A stretch of DNA of 43,672 nucleotides. Origin: Hymenobacter terrestris. GTDB lineage: Bacteria > Bacteroidota > Bacteroidia > Cytophagales > Hymenobacteraceae. The stretch is from NCBI RefSeq assembly GCF_013377905.1, contig NZ_JABKAV010000028.1:1-43672 (forward strand), read 5' to 3'. Numbering within the stretch: the stretch's first letter is position 1; each line of letters opens with the position of its first letter. The position numbers were made by a program, and so were the translations under genes. The notes below the pieces were generated by a model, which saw nothing but the letters and a program-made list of their open reading frames with translations, was not told where the DNA came from and searched no databases. Below are positions 10,001 to 17,336 of this stretch, piece after piece.

Positions 10001-10535
10001 TGCTACCCGTATTGTTGGTGTAGCTGAGGGCGCGGTAGCCTGTGGGCAATATGATGTTTGGACCCTGCTGGGCTTGTAGTGCCGTGGCAATTACGCCGTC
10101 TTGGTTTTCATTGAGCAGGGCTTGGCCGGTACTGGTTTGGTCGCGGGCCAATGTAGTCTGCTTCACAATAGTGCCCTCGCCGGTTCCATACCGAACTGTC
10201 AGGACGAGGTCAGCAAACGTACCGCCCGCGTACACCCCCCGATGCACGCCGTAGTACAGTGTTTCGCCCGGTTTCAGGCGCACATACATCCGGTAGTCTT
10301 CGGTGAAGAGTAGCGCCGTTGTGCCCCAGGAGCGAGGCTTCAGGAAGCCCAGCGACACGTTCTCACCCCCAATGGCATCATGGGTCAGGAAGCCGGCGCG
10401 GGTGTTGGCCGGGTCCGTCAGGGCCACCGTTGGGTTGGAGTTGGGCGTCAGCTGTTTCGAGCCTTCGGCCCGCGTCATACTAGCCGGTAAGCACAGCAGC
10501 AAGCCTGCCGCCAAATGGAGTAATGGTTGTTTCAT
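7095..10535 (-). CDS. Secreted T9SS-sorted protein with calcium-binding (TSP3-type) repeats
   Basis: A 1146-residue exported protein of unknown specific function. A signal peptide (MKQPLLHLAAGLLLCLPASM, ending TRA) is followed by a region of about 500 residues without a domain I recognise. From about residue 535 to 940 come acidic repeats of the thrombospondin type 3 kind, such as DNDGDGVPDNVDIDDDNDG, LDSDGDGLPDAFE and DIDSDNDGITDEIE, which bind calcium in known proteins. Then comes a beta-sandwich-like segment (LPVTLIDFKA, VSWTTAQE, FVVERSDDG) and the type A sorting domain RLFPNPTSANVTLDLEALP, ending KLVKH. The tail predicts export by the type IX system and cell-surface attachment. I start at the ATG at 10535; the frame also allows a TTG two codons earlier. 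Length and repeats suggest a structural or adhesive surface protein (inference). Confidence 0.9.
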   Translation of the reverse strand: MKQPLLHLAAGLLLCLPASMTRAEGSKQLTPNSNPTVALTDPANTRAGFLTHDAIGGENVSLGFLKPRSWGTTALLFTEDYRMYVRLKPGETLYYGVHRGVYAGGTFADLVLTVRYGTGEGTIVKQTTLARDQTSTGQALLNENQDGVIATALQAQQGPNIILPTGYRALSYTNNTGSTQDFFVEFTQTGEFTDAGSQAGFNDLRNSAGTAFTGERRSEYDFWDFTVVGTDGQEKPGRLFSRFWAFTAGTSTGTNSFLNRLSATFKLFPLVESIQNPGQYYVKEVELAGMRPLVFFYVTNAFGSSPVGSANDFPTRRKSQLTNTAYAQYPNFVNNPDETIWPSAPIPTVSVTPQPFCNSGKTQVAFTTSSAEAGQFDILIDLNGTAGYQLNSTDVLLTQSVGAGTSNTVVWNGRNGNNQDVAPTGQVINFQFTSNGAAFNFPVYDAEGNPDGFRVRNVRPANGTVYDLLYWDDSNLPAARFPAPQTELAGQRSGNALSEGVHKWGATNDDGDQYTVNTWTYGFSAFNGATSFIYTSVCDNDGDGVPDNVDIDDDNDGILDVVEALSPLNTSTNAVVAASAIDPGFITAATSLLPNPPTRYLDAAYVHPVLGAFQDANNDGVNDIFDADLDGIPNHFDLDSDGDGLPDAFEANGNVNPTSTYAKTVTGNQVGTYTFQSFYDPNLSRYSTTASTGTGNAAGLSAGVGPNGLPDAAEVSVDYSVTGNGSNQQLTPTQSSTSRYTLADNDTDQRVNGSQTSRNFNFLDIDSDNDGITDEIEAQTTAAFTARKAQVNFNTDTNRNGIRDAYDPNAGGTAMGTPVNSGGSAVADMFDFDSDGDNAGKGSLPIHQQTADWTEGFDDNQNGTAGEELVAKARAFALANPGKAAYYAIGSPNQVLNSAFLRDSDGDKTPNFLDMDSPNYHDDNFNGLVDLFDPAYGGSPSTAPLVGGAGTEAIFRSGAKAVPLPVTLIDFKAQAVGRDALVSWTTAQEVNSASFVVERSDDGSSFVPVATLPARGTSTQRLDYQITDKNAGAQAGLRYYRLLQLDLDGTVAHSDVKTVRFDGKGSATAVRLFPNPTSANVTLDLEALPTGAYSVEVLSAEGRKVAEWSANGGQQQVLPTQQLAKGVYLLRIGGHNTTQVLKLVKH

Positions 10536-10908
10536 CAGCAAGAAATGGAAAGGAGGCAGGGGGAGGGGTATTCCGGGATGTTGCCTAAATGGGCAGCCTT
10601 GGAACGGCGGGCCGAAGCCGGGGCAACGAGCAAGCTGCAGACAGGTCAGGAATGGTATTAAACCTGTGCAACTAAACTCGGCGAGAGTTGGCGTATACTC
10701 GCCAAATGTACTGATTCAGTCGACAAAAACTATTATTTGCCGGATATAAGTTGGTTTATGCTCGTTAGTGTACAGAATATTAGCTTGGTCAAATAGAGTG
10801 AATTTTACGTATTTTTGTATTTTAAATATATTTGCTCCAGTCTATGCATGAAAAAAGCCCCGCCAAGCGGGGCTTTTATACGATATGGCTATTAGAGGAG
10901 CTAGGAAA
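10536..10908. other. Intergenic region: AT-rich upstream segment plus terminator
   Basis: Between the start of the surface protein gene and the stop of TamL. The segment 10670-10845 is distinctly AT-rich for this genome and probably carries the promoter of the leftward surface-protein gene. On the minus strand TACATTTG (10703-10710) fits the TAnnTTTG consensus of the Bacteroidota -7 box, but the nearest TTTTG lies only 13 bases upstream, short for a -33 box. The TamL terminator is at 10851-10877. No gene is visible. Confidence 0.45.
10851..10877 (-). terminator. Intrinsic terminator after TamL
   Basis: On the minus strand the sequence reads AAAAGCCCCGCTTGGCGGGG followed by CTTTTTTC: an 8-bp GC stem with a short loop and a U run. 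It lies about 30 bp past the TamL stop. The flanking A run could also serve rightward transcripts. Confidence 0.9.
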
Positions 10909-13512
10909 TTAAAAGGGGTAGCCGATGCCCAGGTTGAAGGCGGTCTGGTCTTCACGGAAGCTTAAGTTGCGGATGGCCCACTTATTACCGGGGGCACTGG
11001 GGTCGTATACTTTGGTGGCAATGTCGAGGCGCATAATCAGGAAACTCAAATCGAAGCGGAAGCCGAAGCCCGAGCCCACGGCGAACTGCTGATAGAACTT
11101 GTTGAAGCGGAACTGGGCCCCCGGGCGCGGGTCAGGGCGCAGAGTCCAGACGTTGCCAAAATCAGTAAATACGGCCCCCTTGATGAAGTTGTAGAGCGGA
11201 AAACGGTACTCAATGTTGCCTTCAAGCAGCAGCTCGCCGGGCTGCTCCAGGTTGAAGTCGCGTACCCGCTGGCCATCCACAATCAGGGGTTGGGTCGGAT
11301 TATTCGGGTCGAACTTATACTGCGTGAATGAGCCCGCGCCCAGCCGGCGTGGCTTCCAGGCCCGCACACTGGAGCTGCCACCCGCAAACAGGTACTTGTC
11401 GTACGGTATCAGAAACGAGGTGCTGGTATTCTGGCTGCCGTCGCGGCCAATGGTGGTCAGCTGGGTCTTGCTCAAGGCTGCCACGGCCCCGCCGGCCAGC
11501 CGGTACACCAGATACGAGTCGGAGGTGAGCTTGTAATAGCGGCGGTAGTCGGCCGTAAACTTGGTGAAATCGTAGATTTTGAGGTCGCTCTGGCGCAGGT
11601 TACGCGTATCGGTAAGCAGCGGTTGCTGCTGAAACAGTCCCCGACCGAGGCCGCCTACTTCGGCAAACAGGCGCAGGTAGCGCGCGTCGCGGGTTTGGTT
11701 GAAGTCGTTGGAGTTGTAGAGGGACGTGACGTTGAGGCTGGGAATGAGCAGGTTGTCGAAGCTGCGGAACAGGGGAGAACCCTGCCGGATAAGCAGGTTC
11801 TGCAGTATCGAGTCGAACCGGGCGCTGATGTTGGAGGTGCGAATAATGCTCAGGTCGATGGGCGTGAGCACGTACTGGTGGAAGGCCGAGCGCTGCCAGA
11901 TGTAGTCGAAAGTTGCCTCGGCGTTGGTGCGCGTGTAGTCGGGCCGATCAACGTAAGTATACGAGGCATTGATGCGGGTGCGCGGGTTGAACTCGCCCAG
12001 CCGCGGCCCCACCCGCCAGGGCACCAGAAACCGCGGCAGCACCAGGTTCACATTGCCCCCGATCTGGGTCGTCAACTCGGAGCGCAGCTCTTCCTGAGTG
12101 TCGCTGCCTTGGGTGCCCGTGATGTCATACTGCCCTTCGAAGCCGGCCCGCACCCCAAATTCCAGGATTTCGGCACCACCAAATACATTACGGATTTTCA
12201 GGCGCACATTACCGAACGGCCCCACTTCCTGGGCTACGTAGGTGCCGCCAAACTCCACCGTTTCCTGAAACCGCTTGGCCGGCGCCGCACTAACGGTGGC
12301 GTCGAGCAGGCCTTGGGTCGAGTCGGCCGGAGCCTCGGCGCCGCGCACCCGCCGGTAGGTAATGGTAGTAAAGCGGAACATATCCAGGCTGCCAAGCTGG
12401 CGCTGGGTACGCTGGGTTTTAAGCAGGCTGTACGGCTCGTTGGGCCGCAGCGTCAGCTTGCGGTCGAGGGCCCGGGGGCTGATGCGGTGGCGGTAGGCCA
12501 GGTAGTTAACTGAGTCGCGCACGAGCGTGTCACGGTTCTGGCCGAAGCGTACGATACCCGCGTCGCTGATGAAATCGACGTGCCGCAGCGTGTAGCGCCG
12601 ATGCTGCCCGCGGGGCGGGGCGTCTACGAGCGTGCGCAGGCGCACGGTGGTGGGCCGGAAGCTGGTGTCGGCCTCGAAGGTGATATACTGCTGCCGGAAA
12701 TCGTAGTATCCCTGGTTTTTGAGCAGCGTTTCCAGCCGTACCCGCTCGGCCCCAATCACCTCCTCGTCGTACTGGTCGCCCTCGCGCAGCAAGCTTTGGG
12801 GCCGGGCCGTCCGCACCCGTTGGGCCACAGCCGAGTCGGCTACCTCATCATCGAGCCGCGAATAATGAAAAGCGGGTCCTTCCTCAATGGTGTAGGTGAC
12901 CGTTACGCGCTGCGAGTCGGTGGAGTAGGGCGGCTGCAGCGCCAGCAGCCGCAGCGGCGTAAACCGGCGCGTGGGCACAGTGTCGGAAACCGTAATGGAG
13001 TTGCGGAAAAAGCCTTTCGACTTCAGATAGACCCCCAGTTGCTGCACCGAGGCGGCCGTGAGCGACGAATCGTACACCACCGGCGGCTCGCCCAGGCGCA
13101 TAACGGCGTTGCCCTTGTCGAGGGCCAGCTGGTAGCGGCGCTCCTTCTGCTCGCGCCGGCGCAGCAGCTTGCCTACCTGGGCCGAGTCGGTGCCGGCTTC
13201 GGTAATCTGGCGGGCGTAGTCGGCCTGGGTATCGGCCAGCTTGCGGGCAATGCGCTCGGGGTTATAAAACGAGCGGCCAAACTGGTAGATGGTTACCTTT
13301 GGCAGCGGAAAGCTGCTGTTGGGCTGCTGCTGCACCAGGGCCGCCAGCCGCTCGGGGTCGGCTTTATCGGTCCCCCGGATGTTGACGTCGCTCAGCAGCC
13401 GCTGGCCGGGCTTCAGCAGCCGCAGCGGCGAACAGCCCACCAGCCCGCTACCGGCCAGCAGCAGGCCCGCCAAGGCAAGCCGCCGTAGCCGGGGCAGTTC
13501 AAATCGTTTCAA
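10909..13512 (-). CDS. tamL: Translocation and assembly module lipoprotein TamL (Omp85 family)
   Basis: An 867-residue outer-membrane protein of the BamA/TamA (Omp85) superfamily in the lipoprotein form typical of Bacteroidota. In TamA-TamB systems the pair helps place outer-membrane proteins or move lipids. From the TTG at 13512 the protein begins MKRFELPRLRR, then a hydrophobic stretch ending in the lipobox LVGC (Cys27). POTRA-like repeats follow (about 30-430), then a beta-barrel ending AFNLGIGYPF with the expected terminal aromatic residue. The frame continues to another TTG at 13554, which would overlap the divergent methyltransferase; the 13512 start gives a better signal peptide and 32 bp of spacing. 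The usual partner TamB is not next to it: the next gene on this strand is the T9SS protein behind a terminator. Confidence 0.88.
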   Translation of the reverse strand: MKRFELPRLRRLALAGLLLAGSGLVGCSPLRLLKPGQRLLSDVNIRGTDKADPERLAALVQQQPNSSFPLPKVTIYQFGRSFYNPERIARKLADTQADYARQITEAGTDSAQVGKLLRRREQKERRYQLALDKGNAVMRLGEPPVVYDSSLTAASVQQLGVYLKSKGFFRNSITVSDTVPTRRFTPLRLLALQPPYSTDSQRVTVTYTIEEGPAFHYSRLDDEVADSAVAQRVRTARPQSLLREGDQYDEEVIGAERVRLETLLKNQGYYDFRQQYITFEADTSFRPTTVRLRTLVDAPPRGQHRRYTLRHVDFISDAGIVRFGQNRDTLVRDSVNYLAYRHRISPRALDRKLTLRPNEPYSLLKTQRTQRQLGSLDMFRFTTITYRRVRGAEAPADSTQGLLDATVSAAPAKRFQETVEFGGTYVAQEVGPFGNVRLKIRNVFGGAEILEFGVRAGFEGQYDITGTQGSDTQEELRSELTTQIGGNVNLVLPRFLVPWRVGPRLGEFNPRTRINASYTYVDRPDYTRTNAEATFDYIWQRSAFHQYVLTPIDLSIIRTSNISARFDSILQNLLIRQGSPLFRSFDNLLIPSLNVTSLYNSNDFNQTRDARYLRLFAEVGGLGRGLFQQQPLLTDTRNLRQSDLKIYDFTKFTADYRRYYKLTSDSYLVYRLAGGAVAALSKTQLTTIGRDGSQNTSTSFLIPYDKYLFAGGSSSVRAWKPRRLGAGSFTQYKFDPNNPTQPLIVDGQRVRDFNLEQPGELLLEGNIEYRFPLYNFIKGAVFTDFGNVWTLRPDPRPGAQFRFNKFYQQFAVGSGFGFRFDLSFLIMRLDIATKVYDPSAPGNKWAIRNLSFREDQTAFNLGIGYPF

Positions 13513-13544
13513 ATTTCGCCCCAACAGGGCCTCAGAAAGTGCCA

Positions 13545-14291
13545 ATGGTTTCAAAAGCAGTAGCGAAATACGTGCACGCGCTGCACCTGAAGAAGTACCG
13601 CACCCGCCACGATGCCTTCCTGGTGGAAGGCGGCAAGAGCGTGCGCGAGCTGCTAAGTTCCGGGATTCTGATCGAACGGCTGATAACGACGCCCGAATTT
13701 GCCGATAAAATTGCTGCCGAGCTGCCCACCGGGGTTCCGCTCGACCTGGTTTCGGCCGACGAGCTGACCCGGCTCAGCTCCCTGAGCACCAACAACACGG
13801 CCCTGGCCGTGGCCCGCCTGCCCGCCGAAAACGCCCTGCAGCCGGACCCCAACCAGCTACTGCTGGCCCTCGACGACGTACGTGACCCCGGCAACGTGGG
13901 CACCCTCATCCGGCTGGCCGACTGGTACGGGCTGGCTGGGGTGGTATGCTCCGAAACCTGCGCCGACCCCTGGGCCCCCAAAACGGTGGTGGCCACTATG
14001 GGCTCGTTTACCCGCGTGCCCATCTGGCAGCGCGACCTGCCCGCCTGGCTGGCTACGCTGCCCGCCGGCCTGCCCGTGTACGGTGCCGACCTGCACGGTG
14101 ACAATGTGCACCGCCTCACGCTGCAGCCCAGCGGCGTGCTCATCATGGGCTCCGAAAGCCACGGCCTCACGCCGCCCGTCGAAGCCTGCCTCACCCAACG
14201 CCTGCACATCCCCGGACGCGGCCAAGCCGAGAGCTTAAACGTGGCCGTATCAGCCGCCATTCTGCTGGATAATTTTTTCCGGAATCTTTGA
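13545..14291 (+). CDS. TrmH/SpoU family RNA 2'-O-methyltransferase
   Basis: A 248-residue SAM-dependent methyltransferase of the SPOUT class that adds a methyl group to a ribose 2'-OH in rRNA or tRNA. An N-terminal RNA-substrate binding region (about 1-95, KYRTRHDAFLVEGGKSVREL) precedes the trefoil-knot domain. All three SpoU motifs are visible: DDVRDPGNVGTLIRLAD, LIMGSESHGL and IPGRGQAESLNVAVSAAI. The exact target nucleotide cannot be read from the sequence. I use the ATG at 13545; a GTG two codons earlier is possible. It diverges from tamL with only 32 bp between them, so its promoter must overlap the tamL start region. Confidence 0.93.
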   Translation: MVSKAVAKYVHALHLKKYRTRHDAFLVEGGKSVRELLSSGILIERLITTPEFADKIAAELPTGVPLDLVSADELTRLSSLSTNNTALAVARLPAENALQPDPNQLLLALDDVRDPGNVGTLIRLADWYGLAGVVCSETCADPWAPKTVVATMGSFTRVPIWQRDLPAWLATLPAGLPVYGADLHGDNVHRLTLQPSGVLIMGSESHGLTPPVEACLTQRLHIPGRGQAESLNVAVSAAILLDNFFRNL

Positions 14292-14311
14292 TTGGCCGAA
14301 CCAAAGAGCAA

Positions 14312-14386
14312 AAAAGCGGCAGTAGAAAGGCTCGTTGAACGACTCTCAAAGGAGGACGTTCAACGAGCCTTTTTACTGTCGCTTTT
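14312..14386. terminator. Long bidirectional terminator hairpin
   Basis: Two 30-base arms match as reverse complements at 28 positions: AAAAGCGGCAGTAGAAAGGC followed by TCGTTGAACG, and CGTTCAACGAGCCTTTTTAC followed by TGTCGCTTTT. A 15-base loop separates them. It sits between the convergent methyltransferase and beta-barrel genes, and the A and T runs allow termination in both directions. The TCGTTGAACG piece also occurs in repeats elsewhere in the window. Confidence 0.88.
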
Positions 14387-14392
14387 CGTTTT

Positions 14393-15541
14393 CTAATTCA
14401 GCAGCGTAAACCCGAAGCTGATGGTCTGGGCCTGGGGGCCGCGGTTGCTCTGGAAGAGGTTGTTGAGATTGTACTTGGCGAATAGGTCGATGCCACGGAC
14501 GCCGATAGTGCCCTGCAGGCCATACTGGAAGTCTTCGAGGTTGTAGCTGCCGCGGTCCTTATCTTTCTTGGTGTTGCCGTCCTCCTCGTACTTGAGCTTG
14601 GTGTGCGAGCCCAGGCGGTAGCCTACAAACCCGCCGGCTCCCACGCGGAATGAGTCGCGGCCCTTATCATCGCGGAAGCTGAGCACGGCCATCAGGGGCA
14701 GGTTGATGGTGGAAACGGCCAGCTTGCTCTTCTCATAGTTGCGGCCGGCTTCGGTGGGCAGCTCCAGGGTCGTTGCGCCGTTCTGGTTCACGAAGCGGCG
14801 GTTGTTATCGAGCATGTAGTTATTGAAGGCCAGCTCGGGGCCGGTGCGCAGGTACAGCGGCGAGCCCTTGGCACCTATTCTAATATCGTAGAGCCAGTTG
14901 AAGCTGATGTAGCGCGAGCCCCAGGGGCGCAGGTCGAGGGGGGAGCCGCTCATATCCTGTTGCTTATTGGTCAGCGCGTTCAGGCCCAAGTCGATAGTAA
15001 AGCTGGAACTCACGGCGCGGTTGGCCCGCTCCTCGGCTTTGGCCTTGCGCTCAGCCGTCCGGATCGAGTCGGATTTAGCCGACGAGCCCACCCGCACCGA
15101 CACCCGGTCGTTGCCGTCGGTGCTGTTTTCCTCCACCGTTACGCCAAACACGCGGCCCACGCTTACGTCTACCCGCTCGCCTTTTTTGGCGGGCTGGCCC
15201 GGACCCTGATCGTTGTGCATCGTGATGCGGATTTGCTCGGGCACCTGCTTGCCGGGCTGGTCTTTGGCGGGGTAGAACTCCATCGTTACCTGTGCGGAGG
15301 AGGAGTTTTTGCTGGCTTTCTCGGCCTGGGCAATGTAGGTGTCGAGCAGCAGCATGAGCGAATCGAGCTTGTAGTTGCGCAGTTCGCGCAGCTGAGCCCG
15401 GTCTTTTACATAGAGCGTCATCGTAGCCTGGTTGGGCAGGCGCACCACAATGGTGTCGTCGTTTAGGGCACGGGCCGAGCCGGTGGTCGAAACCAGGGCC
15501 AGCAGCATCGTCAGGAGCGGAAGCAGGAGGAAGCGTTTCAT
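14393..15541 (-). CDS. Outer-membrane beta-barrel protein of a sigma-factor operon
   Basis: A 382-residue exported protein with no enzyme motif. A signal peptide (MKRFLLLPLLTMLLALVSTT, ending SARA) is followed by a polar region of about 150 residues (NDDTIVVRLPNQ, RVDVSVGRVFGVTVEE) that I do not recognise. The C-terminal half has alternating aromatic and hydrophobic strands (SRYISFNWLYDIRIG, LYLRTGPELAFNNYML, DSFRVGAGGFVGYRLG) and ends SFGFTLLN, as in small Bacteroidota porin-like barrels. It is the third gene of a minus-strand operon, 30 bp after the anti-sigma-like gene, which suggests that it senses or responds to envelope conditions through that pair (inference). It might also simply be a regulated surface protein. 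Confidence 0.75.
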   Translation of the reverse strand: MKRFLLLPLLTMLLALVSTTGSARALNDDTIVVRLPNQATMTLYVKDRAQLRELRNYKLDSLMLLLDTYIAQAEKASKNSSSAQVTMEFYPAKDQPGKQVPEQIRITMHNDQGPGQPAKKGERVDVSVGRVFGVTVEENSTDGNDRVSVRVGSSAKSDSIRTAERKAKAEERANRAVSSSFTIDLGLNALTNKQQDMSGSPLDLRPWGSRYISFNWLYDIRIGAKGSPLYLRTGPELAFNNYMLDNNRRFVNQNGATTLELPTEAGRNYEKSKLAVSTINLPLMAVLSFRDDKGRDSFRVGAGGFVGYRLGSHTKLKYEEDGNTKKDKDRGSYNLEDFQYGLQGTIGVRGIDLFAKYNLNNLFQSNRGPQAQTISFGFTLLN

Positions 15542-15571
15542 AAGAGAGGCGCTAAAAAGGAAGAGAGAGAA

Positions 15572-16444
15572 TTACAGTTGAATGGTTTTGGTGAGCGTGC
15601 GGCTGCCCAGGCGGGCCTGCACGGTTACCGTTTCGGGCAGGCCGGCGGCGGTCAGGCTCACTGGCTCGCCCTTCACCACGTTGCGCACCTGCCGGAGCAC
15701 GGCCAGCACGCCACGGCGGCGGGCGGGTTGCGGCAACTCCGGAGCTTCATAAGCGGGCCGGACATCCACTTCAATCGGGCCGGTGAGGGCTACCGTGGCA
15801 GTGGATAGGGCGGCGGGCCGTTTCAGCGCTGGGGCCAACGTAGGTTTGGGCAGATCGGGCGCGGTGGCGGCCAGGGCCGTTACCGGGGCTGGCTCGTTTG
15901 CCGGCAGTCCCAAAGCAACCGTCGCCGAACTGGTCGGGGGCCGGCGGTCGGTAGTCGGGCCGGGTTGTACACCCCCGGGCCGGCTTGCCGCAACGCGAAC
16001 CGTAGTGGCCACTAAGGCGGCCGGCCCGGAGGCCGTAACGGTGGCGGTTGCTTCTGAGGGGCCAGATGGGGTCGCGGCTTCAGCCGTTGCCCGGGCCGCA
16101 TTATTTATTTCAGCGGCAGCCAGAAGTTCTTGTTCATCAGCCGAATTATTGTTCGAAGCGGCAGCATTAGCCACATCTGTTGCGCGTCCGGCTGGCACGC
16201 GGGCGGGTGCAGTGGCCGCCAGCTCGGGCCGGCCGGCCGGGGCTAAGCCGCCAGTCAGCAGCCAGCCGGCAGCGCCCAGCAACACAAGCAGCGCCACCGA
16301 AGCCGCCGCCAGCCACATGGCGGGGCGGCGGCGCTTGGCGGGCTGAATTTCGGCCTCGATTTCGGCCCACACGAAGGTGGGTGGCGTGGGGGCGTGGCCC
16401 GCCAGCCGCTCGCGAAACAGCTTATCAATATCTTCCGGTTGCAT
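15572..16444 (-). CDS. Single-TM anti-sigma-like protein
   Basis: A 290-residue protein with a short cytoplasmic domain (MQPEDIDKLFRERLAGHAPT, then PPTFVWAEIEAEI), one membrane helix (about 43-66, MWLAAASVALLVLLGAAGWL), a long Ala/Pro/Thr-rich periplasmic stretch and a conserved-looking tail (VLRQVRNVVKGEPVSLTAAG, ending SRTLTKTIQL). N-termini of the type LFRERL-x-H-x-TPP-x-VW-x-I are common in Bacteroidota proteins encoded just after ECF sigma genes. I infer that it binds and restrains the sigma factor at 16425 and passes a periplasmic signal inward. It lacks a zinc-binding ZAS motif, so it is not a classical anti-sigma factor. Its start overlaps the sigma gene end by 20 bp, which points to translational coupling. 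Confidence 0.7.
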   Translation of the reverse strand: MQPEDIDKLFRERLAGHAPTPPTFVWAEIEAEIQPAKRRRPAMWLAAASVALLVLLGAAGWLLTGGLAPAGRPELAATAPARVPAGRATDVANAAASNNNSADEQELLAAAEINNAARATAEAATPSGPSEATATVTASGPAALVATTVRVAASRPGGVQPGPTTDRRPPTSSATVALGLPANEPAPVTALAATAPDLPKPTLAPALKRPAALSTATVALTGPIEVDVRPAYEAPELPQPARRRGVLAVLRQVRNVVKGEPVSLTAAGLPETVTVQARLGSRTLTKTIQL

Positions 16445-17018
16445 ACAGTTCTTTCGGTGAGGAGGTGGTAGTAGGGGCGGCGGGGCGGGCCTCCCTATTG
16501 GCCACCGCGAGGCGGCGCTGGAGCATGCCCCGGGCCTTACTGAGCTGCGACTTACTGGTGCCTTCCGAAATACCGAGCAGCTCGCCGATTTCGGGGTGGG
16601 AGTATCCCTCTAGGGCGTACAGGTTGAACACGGTGCGGTAACCGGCGGGCAAACCCGCCAGCAGGGCCAGCATATCATCGGCGCTAAGCTGGCTTTCGGC
16701 CGTAGCGGCCACGGCCGGCACGTCGTAGGTCAGATCATCGATGGCCATGTGTAGCGGCTCCTTACGGCGCAGCATCCCAAGGGCTTCGTTCACAACAATG
16801 CGCCGAATCCAGCCCTCGAACGAGCCCTCGTGCCGATACTGGTCGAGGGCCCGGAACACCTTGGTAAACCCCACAATCAGGGCCTCCTCGGCATCCTCGC
16901 GCCTTCGCAGGTAGCGCAGGCATACCGACAGCATCAGGCCCGAAAACTGCTCGTAGAGCTGTTTCTGGGCCCGGCTACTGCCTTGGCGGCAGGCGGCTAT
17001 TAACTCGGTTTCCGTCAC
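16425..17018 (-). CDS. ECF RNA polymerase sigma factor
   Basis: A 197-residue sigma-70 family protein with only regions 2 and 4, the ECF layout. Region 2 (about 10-85) contains QLYEQFSGLMLSVCLRYLRR, DAEEALIVGFTKVF and GSFEGWIRRIVVNEAL. Region 4 (about 115-170) contains LAGLPAGYRTVFNLYALEGY and the helix-turn-helix SHPEIGELLGISEGTSKSQL. It should direct RNA polymerase to a small set of promoters, probably including its own operon with the anti-sigma-like protein (20-bp overlap) and the beta-barrel protein. TACCTTGC on the minus strand at 17072-17079, about 55 bp upstream, loosely resembles a Bacteroidota -7 box. Confidence 0.95.
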   Translation of the reverse strand: MTETELIAACRQGSSRAQKQLYEQFSGLMLSVCLRYLRRREDAEEALIVGFTKVFRALDQYRHEGSFEGWIRRIVVNEALGMLRRKEPLHMAIDDLTYDVPAVAATAESQLSADDMLALLAGLPAGYRTVFNLYALEGYSHPEIGELLGISEGTSKSQLSKARGMLQRRLAVANREARPAAPTTTSSPKELYATGRY

Positions 17019-17152
17019 GGGAGCAGCAGCGTAAAGTTCAGGTCAAAAGCAAGTGGTTTGGGGCGTCAGATGCAAGGTAGCACGCAAGGGTTGCCTGGAG
17101 GAGAAGGAAATTTTCAGGTCTAGGGGAAAAGGCATAGAATGGCCGTAGCATA

Positions 17153-17260
17153 GAACGGCTGTAGCGCGAAGCTCCAGCTTCGCGTACCGTTGAACGAAAC
17201 CGTGTATTACAACATTCAGTAACGACACGCGAAGCAGAAGCTTCGCGCTACAGCTGTTCC
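17153..17260. repeat. Inverted repeat, TAGCGCGAAGC family
   Basis: The left arm GAACGGCTGTAGCGCGAAGC continues TCCAGCTTCGCGTACCGTT. The right arm, read on the other strand, is GAACAGCTGTAGCGCGAAGC continuing TTCTGCTTCGCGTGTCGTT. Each arm also contains its own small dyad (GCGAAGC/GCTTCGC), so the element can fold as nested hairpins. It looks like a REP or MITE-type sequence. Related wording (TAGCGCGAGTGGCTTC, minus strand) appears near 23345-23375. Confidence 0.65.
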
Positions 17261-17267
17261 AAAAGCA

Positions 17268-17308
17268 AAAGCCGCTGAACATCGGCACTGGGCCCGTTCA
17301 ACGGCTTC
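17268..17308 (-). terminator. Terminator of the RND efflux operon
   Basis: On the minus strand GAAGCCGTTGAAC pairs with GTTCAGCGGCTTTT, with one G-U pair, and TGCTTTT follows. It lies about 30 bp after the pump gene stop and should end the efflux operon transcript. Confidence 0.7.
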
Positions 17309-17336
17309 AACTTTCTTCTCCAGGAAAAATACGGCG

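Larger units (their letters stand above)
17019..17336. other. Intergenic region: sigma promoter, repeat, pump terminator
   Basis: From left to right it holds the upstream region of the sigma gene, an inverted repeat (17153-17260) and the terminator of the RND pump gene (17268-17308). An 81-codon frame on the minus strand (17043-17288) runs through the repeat and looks spurious. Confidence 0.6.

Noticed and set aside
17043..17288. 81-codon minus-strand open frame
   Set aside because: It runs through the inverted repeat at 17153-17260 and the pump terminator, and its translation shows no domain or bacterial start context.
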